Shown: positions 55,915 to 64,000 of the stretch, in pieces
Layout: each line of letters begins with the position of its first letter
How positions within the stretch are numbered: the stretch's first letter is position 1
From: Eublepharis macularius
Lineage: Eukaryota > Chordata > Lepidosauria > Squamata > Eublepharidae
Reading direction: 5' to 3'
DNA: 64,000 bases
Assembly (NCBI RefSeq): GCF_028583425.1
Contig: NC_072800.1
Coordinates: 90,038,501-90,102,500, forward strand
The notes under the pieces: model-generated
Database searches by the model: none
What the model was told of the DNA's origin: nothing
The model's input: only the letters and a program-made list of their open reading frames with translations
Made by a program: the position numbers and the translations under genes

Positions 55915-56344
55915 TCTAGTCCTTAGCGAAGCACTCCTTGAAAGTGTGTTTGTAATGCCTGCTACAATCTCAGATTTTCCAATGGAATCTCAGAGTCTCC
56001 TTGCTCCTCCCCTAATGACTAAAAGCAAAACAAATTGTGCAAAATAGCCAAGATAGCAAAATAAACTGCAGCTAGGAAAAGCGATGGCATCATGCCCTCT
56101 TTATTGGTACGGGTTGCAGAATTCAGGTTTTCTCACTGTGGAATTTTGCTTAGGTGCAGGATCCCCCCCCCCCACGACCAAAGCATGCACTGTTCTGATG
56201 GTGTCTTTCCATCTGACCAGGTTGACTCAATTGGCATGCTTTGCAAGCATGCCTTTGGAGTTTAAGGAAGAGAGCTACTGGCAGAAGGAACAGTTCTCAC
56301 GAACCTCTTCCCTCCTATGTCCTGACCTTCATGTCACAACATGT

Positions 56345-56670
56345 CAGAGTAGGGCTGCCAATCCCCTGTCTGGGGCGGGGGATCTCCTGTTCCCACCTCC
56401 TCCCCCTGACCCCACTTACCTGGCCAGCAGGGGGGCACCCCCCGGGTGCCACCCCAGCAGCGCGGCGTGCCCCTGGGCGATGTGGTACGCTCCCATGCCC
56501 CGCAACGGGCCCATTTGGGGCTGAATTGGGCCTGCAGGGGGATTCAGCCCTTTGGTGAGCGCGGGAGCGCACGCCAGGCTGCCCTTTGACCTGTGTGATG
56601 ACATCACTTCCTGAAAGTGATGTTATCACACACTCCAGGAGCGTGCACGCACAAGGAGAAACACTGAAGG
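56345..56670. repeat. GC-rich interspersed repeat (GGGCTGCCAA type)
   Basis: TAGGGCTGCCAATCCCCTGT, CACTTACCTGGCCAGCAGG and the palindromic TGATGACATCACTTCC. Related sequence occurs at 57290-57795. The class is uncertain; possibly a hAT-type element. Confidence 0.45.
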
Positions 56671-57289
56671 GCACAGAGGGTGAGTGCCAGGATCCCAGAC
56701 TCAAGGGAGCTGAGGGATTTGGGGAAGTAAGTGGGAAAGTGGCCTTCCAGATTGCGAGTGCTCAGATCTATTGGCTATAAACAGAAAGCTCTGTGTGGTT
56801 TAGATGTGCTCCGCTGCCTTCACGGAGAGCTGCACAGGGCTGGTATTCGTGGAATTCAGAATACATGATGCTGGCCTGGCTTGATATCAGGCAGCTTCAT
56901 CAGTTCAGGGCCCAAAGCTCAGTGGCAGAGACCACACTTTGGCAACAGCTGCCACCACAACACAAGGGTCTTAACTGTGTGACCGAAGGTAAGCTGCAGC
57001 ACCCATTTTCCTGTCTGGCTCTCTCACCTGTGGCAGCCATTTTGTTTCAGTGCCCACCCCACTGTCAAAATTCCAAACAGGGTTTCCCAGTCCCCTTAAC
57101 ATCCTGGCAGGAAGGCGGGGACCCAACACTCATCTTTCCATTCTCGTGTGCGCGCTACCAGCACAGGCCCCTGGAGTACTCCAGCACTTTGCATCAGGCA
57201 GATTCTGAAAGAATCGGCCCATTTGGGGCTCAAATTGGCCTGGCACAAAGTGCGGGAATGCTTCTGGGAGTGATGTTGTTGCACCGTGG

Positions 57290-57797
57290 TGTAAGATTGC
57301 CAGGTCCCCTTACTCTCCCAGTGGGAGGGGGGACCCGGCACTTATCTCTCAGGCGTTCCCATGATCTCCATTGTCTTCATCCTGCCAGTGGGAGAGCGGA
57401 GCGCACACTTTGCAGTGGGCCAATTTGGGTCCCAATTTGTCCCATTTGGGGCCCAAATCGGCCCGCCGCAAAGCACAGGAGCACTCTTGAGGTGGCGCGA
57501 TGACATCACTCCCGGGAAGTAGTGATGTCGTGCTGCCCTGGGGGTGCCCGGGAGGCCTGTTCCTGCATCTTTCTCCCCCACCGGCCAGGTAAGTGGTAGC
57601 GGGGGGCGGGGGGTGGGGGGGTGAAAGTGGGGGATCCCATACCCCCACTGGGGGAAAGAGATCCCTACCACACTGGGACCAGATCTAGGAGGCCTGTTTT
57701 CCTGCCCTTTCCCCCTGCTGGCCAGGTGAGTACTGGCAGGGGGCAGTGGCTAGGAGCGGAGGATCCTCCACCCCCACTGGGAACCTGGCAGCCCTAA
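57290..57797. repeat. GC-rich interspersed repeat, more than one copy joined
   Basis: AGATTGCCAGGTCCCC, CGCGATGACATCACTCCC, CACCGGCCAGGTAAGTGG, then a second GCTGGCCAGGTGAGTACTGG ending GAACCTGGCAGCCCTA. The end mirrors the start of the copy at 56346. Confidence 0.45.
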
Positions 57798-58337
57798 TTC
57801 CAAAGAACATGCAGGCTTTTAAAAAGTTAGGGACTCCTGCCTTAGACAGCCGTTTCCCCACTAGCTAGTTATGCAAAGAAGCACAGATATTTCCTTGCTT
57901 TCGCTGTAATCCAACACATTTATGCTCGTTGGGGACTGGGGTTGCTCTCCTCACTGAGCATGAACTATGGTGGTTGACCTCCTTCCAGAACAGTTTTCTA
58001 ATTCTTACGGATGTTTTTAAAAATGGGTTCCAGATAGTTCATGGAGGGAAAAGTCTGTAAAAAGGTTTTTAGCTATGGTAGTGCCTTGGAACCTCCATGT
58101 GTAGAGGCAGTATACCTGCCACCCTTGATGCTGGACTCGATGGTGCTTTGGATCTGACTTAGCATGGCTCTGCTTGTGTTAAAATGAATGCTCAGCCATG
58201 CTTAATATGAGCCCAAAGTTACGGCGCGTGTTTGAAACAATCATGTCTCAATGGTGCTGAAGCTCTGTTAACCTTCTTTATTTGTCAGCCAATTACCGCT
58301 GGAGACTCTGAACTGGTACTGAGCTGGGATTGTAAAC

Positions 58338-58707
58338 TAGAGATGGGTACAAACCGAAATACAAACCAAAGTTCATCACGAACCGGGCCATTTTTTGGTT
58401 CGTGAACTGGTGGTTCGTTGGAGCTCATTTTCTGATGAACCGTGACGAACTGCTATGTTTTTTGAGAGGTTTGTTTGGTTCATTTTTCAGTACATCCCTG
58501 CAGACAGCCTGGCACCAATCGATCAGTTTCCTAGGCAATGGGGGGAGGGGCTTTCTGCAGACCTTCTATGAAGTGACGAACCATGAACCAAATTAACCAG
58601 TTTGCAAACTGGGCAATTTCATGCCAGTTCGTGGTTCATGGTTCGTGAAATGTGACGAACCACGAACTCCAACGAGCCACCATTTTTCCGGTTTGTGCCC
58701 ATCTCTA
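58338..58707. mobile_element. hAT-type MITE, TAGAGATGGGCA family, perfect TSD
   Basis: TTGTAAAC flanks both ends (58330-58337 and 58708-58715). Ends TAGAGATGGGTACAAACCG and CGGTTTGTGCCCATCTCTA. Dense TTCGTG/CACGAA subterminal motifs lie in both directions. Confidence 0.9.
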
Positions 58708-58854
58708 TTGTAAACTGGCTTGAGCTTAACTATGTAATAGGGGAATAGAAGCAAAAGTCTCAATCTTTTAGAAGGGACGGGACAGACATCCTCTCATCTC
58801 ATTTCTGAAGCCTGAAGTAGGAGCGTTTTCCTAGGCTGCTGTACCATAAACAAA

Positions 58855-59045
58855 CGTGAAGCTGCCTTATACCGAATCAGACAATCGGTCCATCAAGGTC
58901 AGTACCATCTACTCAGAAGGGCAGCAGCTCTCCAGGGTCTCAGGTAGAGCTCTCACTCATCACCTACTGCCCAGTCCTTCTAATTTGAGATGGTGAGGAT
59001 TAAATCTGGGTCCTCCTGCATGCAAAGCTCCACTGAGCCACAGCG
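58855..59045 (-). repeat. tRNA-derived SINE (TTTGCATGCAGAAGG family), antisense
   Basis: GAAGCTGCCTTATACCGAATC, CTCTCCAGGGTCTCAGG, then CCTGCATGCAAAGCTCCACTG. Confidence 0.75.
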
Positions 59046-60009
59046 CCTCCCCTACCTTTTCCCCTCATCTGGAAAGCTGAAGTTTAAGCACTTAAAAACA
59101 CTGCACGAATATGATTGTATTAAAAGGATCAGATTTTTTGGTGGAGAGGGAGTGCTTCTCGCACACTGTCTCAGTCATTCTTGCAACAACAACCCGGTGA
59201 GGTTGAGCCGGCATTTCCACTGTAAAGATGGGGAGGGGCAAAGGCTTAGAGGTGATGGCTTGCATAAGCGCCCCTCCCAAAGAATCACAGCATAGCTGGG
59301 TTTGAACAAAAAGGCTCTCCCTCTTTGCCACCTGGCCATGCTGGTTAAAGAAGACACTGACTCAAAAACCTTCCTGGAATTCCTAAGAGCTGCTTCCCTT
59401 TCTACAGGTGCAGCCGAACATCTGCCTTTCCACAGCAGGCCATGCCATGTTGCACAGAAGGCAAGCATAGAAAATGCATCTAGGAGTCAGCGAGCATTTC
59501 CTGCATGTTCGCATGCGCTGCGCTGCCTTCGGAAAAGGTGTCATTGATATTTTGTGGAAATTGCGGCATTCCCTTCTCCCTTATGAGTGGGGTTGTCCTG
59601 GAACTTACTGGATGGTTAATTTCTTTAGGGTTTCCCCATAATGTGGAAGTATTCCTTTTATTATTATTAAGAAAAGGGAATTTAAAATAATCCCATATCG
59701 CTCAAGATCTCTTATCTGTGCGAGAAACAAACATTCGTAATGCTTTTGTTTTAAATCTGGGTTCTTGCTTCTTCCAGTTCATAGGAAACACTTGAAGGGG
59801 AAAAAATATCCTTGCTTGACTGTTCTCTGAAAGGTTCCCACCCCTCTTAAGGAATGGGAGAACTGTTTCAATCATACACCTAAATAAAACTGAACTTTCT
59901 CAGTTTTGCTCTGCGGGTGGCTTTCTCTTCCAGAGATGTGTCTCTTGACCTTCAAGACCTTTTAATTTGGAACAGTCAGAAAAGTACACTGATCAGAATT
60001 GTAACAAGG
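59046..60009. other. mostly unassigned; old SINE piece at 59160-59310
   Basis: ACAACAACCCGGTGAGGTTG to AGCTGGGTTTGAAC looks like an antisense tRNA-type or MIR-like SINE. The rest shows no recognisable feature. Confidence 0.35.
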
Positions 60010-60230
60010 GTTGGTAGACCTTTCTTATATGCCCAAGGTAATGCCAAACGCCACTTTGGGGCCAGGAAGGAATTGGCCAGGATTCTTGAGGTTTTTGGCC
60101 ATCTTCTGGGCACACAGCAGGGGTCACTTGGGGAGGTGAGATGGGAACATAGCCATGAATTTCATGCATTGTGCAGGGGGCTGGACTAGATGATCCTTGG
60201 AGTATCTTCCAGCTCTCTGTGTTTCTGTCT
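60010..60230 (+). repeat. CR1 3' end
   Basis: CTTATATGCCCAAGGTAATG, ATCTTCTGGGCACACAGC, TGCATTGTGCAGGGGGCTGG. Confidence 0.8.
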
Positions 60231-60289
60231 CTGGCACAGAATTTGGAGTTCAATTATTTTGGCTCTATCCAGTGTCATTGTCTCCAAGG

Positions 60290-60642
60290 TAGAGATGAGC
60301 ACGAACTGGGGGAAAAAATGAACCATTCATCAAATTTCACAAACCACAAACTTTCACGAACCTGCCACCAGTTCGTGAACTGGTTTATTTGGTTTGTGAA
60401 AATGTCACATCCAGGTCAGAAAATCATCACTTCTGGGTCAACAGAAGGTCATTTCTGGGTCAGCAGAAGGTCTGCAGGAAGTCCATCCCGTTGCCTAGAA
60501 AACTGATTGATCGGCACCAGGATGTCTGCAGTGACGTGCAGTTCGTCAGAAATGGGATCTGATGAACCTCTGGTTCGCGAACCACGAACCAGCCTGGTTT
60601 GTCATGAATTTTAGTTTGTATTTCGGTTTGTGCCCATCTCTA
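60290..60642. mobile_element. hAT-type MITE, TAGAGATGGGCA family
   Basis: TAGAGATGAGCACGAACTGG to CGGTTTGTGCCCATCTCTA. The middle shares GTTGCCTAG with the copy at 58338. No target duplication is visible. Confidence 0.8.
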
Positions 60643-61188
60643 CAGGGTAAGGAGTAAAAACTCAGAGATGAGAATCAAGGCTCTTTTCTGCTTGGCAAAA
60701 TCATAACATCCTTCTATATGCTCTCAACTTGACCAGAATCCACCCCTGATTCACCAGCCCAAGCTGGTAGCTTCTTAAGACAGACTCATGTGCCACCCAT
60801 TTTCTATCAAGCTTTTCCCCCTGAGTATCTGCAAGAAATATCATCCCTAAAGGAAATGTTCACGAACCTTGCTTGCAATGCTAATCTCTTGCCAGCTTAC
60901 AGGAATCCCGGTTGTGGCAAGAGAGACGTGTTGTAGGATTCCTTGCATATCTGGAGAAGAACATACGGCATCTGTATCACCGGCTGAAACACGGTCAGGT
61001 TCACACTTCTGCCTTGTATCTGTCCAGGACATTTTAATGTAACCTTTCCTCCAAGGAGTAAGCATCATTTCCCCTTTCCAATTTTTTTCCGCACAATATC
61101 CTTGTGAGGAAGGTTAGGCTGAAAAAGATCAACTGACCCACAATCCTCATTCGGCAAGCTTCATTAAATGGTGAGGATATGAACCCAG

Positions 61189-61401
61189 GGCCGTTTCCAC
61201 ACGACTTACCTTTCTCTGGAACGTCGTGAAAAACATGTGGAAGATAGCGTCTTCTTGTGTGAAATCGTGACAGGAAGGCGTGATGTCGCACAAAACTCCC
61301 GGATGATTGTGTCTTCCTGGCACGATTTTGCACGAGAAGATGCTATCTTCCGTGTCGTTTTCGCGATGTTCTGGAGGAAGGTAAGTCGTGTGGAAACGGC
61401 C
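61189..61401. mobile_element. PIF/Harbinger-like MITE, 3-bp TSD
   Basis: GGCCGTTTCCACACGACTTA and TAAGTCGTGTGGAAACGGCC as ends, with CAG on both sides (61186-61188 and 61402-61404). The arms are imperfect, so it is older than the copy at 31907. Confidence 0.75.
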
Positions 61402-61797
61402 CAGATCTCCCAGACTCCAAGCCAACCATACACTACACTGGCTCTCTTACATGCCCTTCCTCTCTTGACCTGCTCCGTCCTCTGGGCTCAGAGGGACAAA
61501 ATTGTGGGAAGGTTTCCCAAGTGGCACTTGAGTGAGACCAGCTTTTGGAGGCCATCAATGGCAGAGCACTGGCCGAAACAGCTCTCGTTCGTCCCTCCAC
61601 AAATGCCAGCCCGTCTATGTTTCTGGTTTCCTTTCAGAGGCAGAAAATAGGAAAAGTGCAGATATTCGCTGCTTTATCTTCCCAAAAGTGACACTGCAGC
61701 AGCATATCCTTAAACGAGGACTTTTTTAAGAAGGAGAAAAGAATGGGGGTGGAGGGGGAGGAGATCAATAGGAAGGCAAAGTGCTGCCTCGGCAAAT

Positions 61798-61909
61798 TCA
61801 CATCTTGGTTAGTCGCATGATGTTGAGCCGCACAGGCAGAAAAGTGGCCCCTGAGGCATACTGGATCTCTCGGAGAATGCCTTCCCATTTCTTCCCTTCC
61901 TCGTCATAC
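61798..61909 (-). CDS. KLHL40: KLHL40 terminal coding exon
   Basis: Kelch-like protein 40 is a BTB-BACK-kelch substrate adaptor of Cullin-3 in striated muscle. It stabilises nebulin and leiomodin-3, and human loss causes nemaline myopathy. Seen on the minus strand: acceptor TTTTTCAG, then frame [36 protein letters not shown] and stop TGA (61798-61800). The first base completes the Arg codon from the previous exon. The match to the KLHL40 C terminus is clear; KLHL41 is the closest alternative and fits less well. The 3' UTR lies to the left, with its end unplaced. Confidence 0.93.
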
Positions 61910-62486
61910 CTGAAAAAGGAGGAACACCAAATACTTGGGTGAGGAATAGGTAGACCTCTGTCAGCTACCTTCCTTAGAATTGACCTGCTTCTTTTTGTAT
62001 GCTTTTAAAATCTTTTAGATGGTCAACATTTTGGTTGCAAAGATACTGGCCTTTTCAGCTGAGTGCCTCTGAGCATATAAAGAATGCTTTTCCTTTGGTC
62101 AGAGGCAATATCCTTGTGGCACCCAGAAATTGGGTGTTATGCACAGAATATGGGTCTTGGACCAGTTTACCCCCTCTAGGGTGGGGGTAACCCCATGTAA
62201 GTTAGCAGAATAGCCAGCAATCATTTGATGGGTAGGGAAGAGGGGGAGAGAAGGCCCTGGCAGTGAATGGTAGAAAATTCAGAGTGGCTCCTTCACACCA
62301 TGCATAATTGACTGATGGAACTCATTGCCACAAGATGTTGTGCTGACAACCAACTTTTTAAAAAAGAGGTCTCCCCAAAAAGGCTGGCCAACTCTATTCA
62401 CTGCATTAAGTTGATTAAACCTATAAAGGCCGCATCACATGCCTTGCTTGGGAATTTCTGCAGGTTATCTGGCTGACCCCAATGGG

Positions 62487-62684
62487 TAGGTTGCCAGCTT
62501 CAGGTTGGGACATTCCTACAGGTTTGGGGGTGGAGCCTGGGAAGGGTGGAGTTTGTAGAGGGGAGGAACCTCAACAGGGTATAATGCTATAGAGTCCACC
62601 TTTTCCCTAGGAGATCTCTGTAGTCTTGAGATCAGTGGTAATTCCAGGAGATCTGCAGGCCCAACCTGGAAGTTGGCACCCCTA
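62487..62684. mobile_element. hAT-type MITE, TAGGGTTGCCA family, in the last KLHL40 intron
   Basis: TAGGTTGCCAGCTTCAGG to CTGGAAGTTGGCACCCCTA. Confidence 0.75.
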
Positions 62685-62909
62685 CCAGCTGAAGCTGTTT
62701 GACTAAATGGGACCAATCCTGAAAGACTAGCTTTCCTTGAGATGTCGCTGAGCAAGTGGCTCAGTGCTTAACATTACGCTGTCTTCCTGTAACAGTTATC
62801 CCGGCTAACAGGCATCATTTGAATAAATGAAAACCCTTGCATTCCTGCAGTGTTTGTTTTCCTCCTGCAAATGCCAGTGAGCCTAACCAAAGCATCAACT
62901 GTGCCTCAC

Positions 62910-63056
62910 CTCCAGACATCATTGAGCTCCGTGGGCACCAGTTCTCCCGACTCTGTCTCGACAGTGGCAAACCCCCCAATGAGATAGAGGGTGCCGGCCA
63001 GGCTGACCAGACTGACGGAGCTGCGTTCCTGGGGAAATTCGGTGAAGTCTTCCCAT
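62910..63056 (-). CDS. KLHL40: KLHL40 penultimate exon (kelch repeat)
   Basis: 147 bp on the minus strand between acceptor TGTTGCGTCAG and donor GGAG|GTGAGG. It codes [20 protein letters not shown], then [20 protein letters not shown] and PTELNDVWR. The paired glycines and the following Trp mark a kelch blade. Entry is after two bases of a codon, and exit leaves two bases that join G of the last exon to give Arg. The remaining exons, including BTB and BACK, are beyond the right edge. Confidence 0.95.
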
Positions 63057-63669
63057 CTGACGCAACAGAAAAGAACAGAAGTGTTAGGAGAGAAGAACTT
63101 TCGGTGTACCAAACAAAAATTGTGAACGCGCATGGAATTTGTGCATGATTTTCCAAAGAAAAGTCTTTTGGCCTCTTACCGATTAATTGTAGAACAAGCT
63201 GTTCATCTTAAGAAAGTTTGTTACAATAAAACAGGTCGCAGTTCAAGCACCACAGGGCTTTCTTTACACTAAGCTAAAATGACCTTCCGGCTGTAATATA
63301 TTAGACCGAATTATTGCTCAAATCCACAGCCTCAGCTTTGGGCAGGTAACTCTGCAGGCTGCTCTACTTTGAATAGATGAGTTTGGAACATTCAGAAACT
63401 TTTGAGGCAGAGATGCCAATGAATGAACTGTTCTTAGAAGAGAATGCCTGTTATGTCTCTGTATGAGTTCTGGGCTTGTCTCTTCTCAACCAGGAAGCCC
63501 TCCCAGAGCAGCGGCTTATTCAGAAATACAAGCTGGCTGCCTTAAGGGGGAAGAGAGTGAATCATTTGAGCTTTGCATTCTCATTTGGCGGGTGGCCAGC
63601 AGTAAGACCTCTATTGCTGTGTAAGCGTAGCAAGTGCGGTCTGCCTCTGTATATCAACAGGCTCTAAGA
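63057..63669 (-). other. KLHL40: KLHL40 intron, unassigned part
   Basis: No further kelch exon is seen on the minus strand up to 64000. No repeat recognised before 63670. Confidence 0.5.
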
Positions 63670-63888
63670 TAGGGTTGCCAGCTCAGAGTTGGGAAATTCC
63701 TGGAGATCTGGGGTGTGAAACCTGGAGAAAGTGGAATTTGGAGAGGGAAAGGACCTTGGCATGGCATAATTCCATAGAGTCCACCCCCCAAATTAGCCAT
63801 TTTCTCCAGGTGAACTGATCTCTGTGGCCTGGAGACCAGCTGTAATTCCAGGAGATCTGCAGCCACTACCTTGAGGCTGGCAACCCTA
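63670..63888. mobile_element. hAT-type MITE, TAGGGTTGCCA family, perfect TSD (reference copy)
   Basis: CTCTAAGA flanks both ends (63662-63669 and 63889-63896), giving exact termini TAGGGTTGCCAGCTCAG and CTTGAGGCTGGCAACCCTA. The 8-bp duplication identifies the family as hAT-type and sets the boundaries used for the other copies. It is 219 bp and non-coding. Confidence 0.92.
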
Positions 63889-64000
63889 CTCTAAGAATAG
63901 GCCAGGAGTAATTTCAGAATGGAGCCCAGTGGGCCAATTCATCTTCCAAAACCTTCGGAGATGTCTATCCAGTACTGCAAAAATTGGTGCGCGGCTAACA

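Noticed and set aside
56793-57503. 236-codon open frame
   Set aside because: It runs through SINE-like and GC-rich repeat sequence, with no protein family match that I can see.

Overview
This is vertebrate nuclear DNA, most likely from a squamate reptile (lizard or snake). Two host genes are recognisable. One is ZBTB47, a BTB zinc-finger transcription factor on the + strand, with five coding exons that I can place and a sixth, the first, that I infer. The other is the 3' end of KLHL40, a muscle kelch adaptor on the - strand, running off the right edge. The squamate assignment rests on the repeats: 5S-rRNA-headed SINEs with a Bov-B-like tail (Sauria type), many CR1 3' ends, a BovB/RTE LINE tail, L1- and L2-like LINE pieces, Penelope-like inverted elements and many short non-autonomous hAT-type elements. 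No species can be named from this.

Layout: 1-4.3 kb is intergenic and repeat-rich. At about 4.5-5.25 kb lies a CpG-rich promoter block, and the first ZBTB47 exon is inferred to end at 5053 right after an ATG. A very large intron 1 (5.05-38.5 kb) follows, built largely from SINEs, CR1 ends, DNA transposon MITEs, foldback elements and Penelope-like inverted repeats. ZBTB47 coding exons are at 38503-39951 (BTB domain, acidic region, fingers 1-2), 44048-44195, 45250-45365, 49103-49247 and 50634-51040 (remaining fingers and proline-rich tail). Joined to the inferred ATG they give 755 codons, and every splice phase agrees. A repeat-poor stretch (51041 to about 53990) probably contains the 3' UTR. 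The 54-61.8 kb interval is a repeat-rich gap between two convergent genes. KLHL40 terminal exons are at 61798-61909 and 62910-63056 on the - strand.

The two genes are tail to tail and I see no sign that they work together: one is a nuclear DNA-binding factor, the other a Cullin-3 adaptor of striated muscle. Their adjacency matches the vertebrate block NKTR-ZBTB47-KLHL40-HHATL, although I recall KLHL40 as co-oriented with ZBTB47 in human.

The most interesting non-coding signal is hammerhead-ribozyme-like folds inside Penelope-like inverted repeats. At least three sequence families carry a CUGANGA core, a stem II, GAAA and a cleavage triplet. One copy (35599-35638) keeps every core base with perfect stems, and one (14065-14269) has been amplified into a 41-bp tandem array of hammerhead-like units. 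A second theme is an 89-bp tandem repeat made from the tRNA-like head of a SINE, found at three separate loci with the same junction. A third is nested insertion of hAT-type and PIF/Harbinger-like MITEs, many with visible target-site duplications. No retrovirus or LTR element was recognised.
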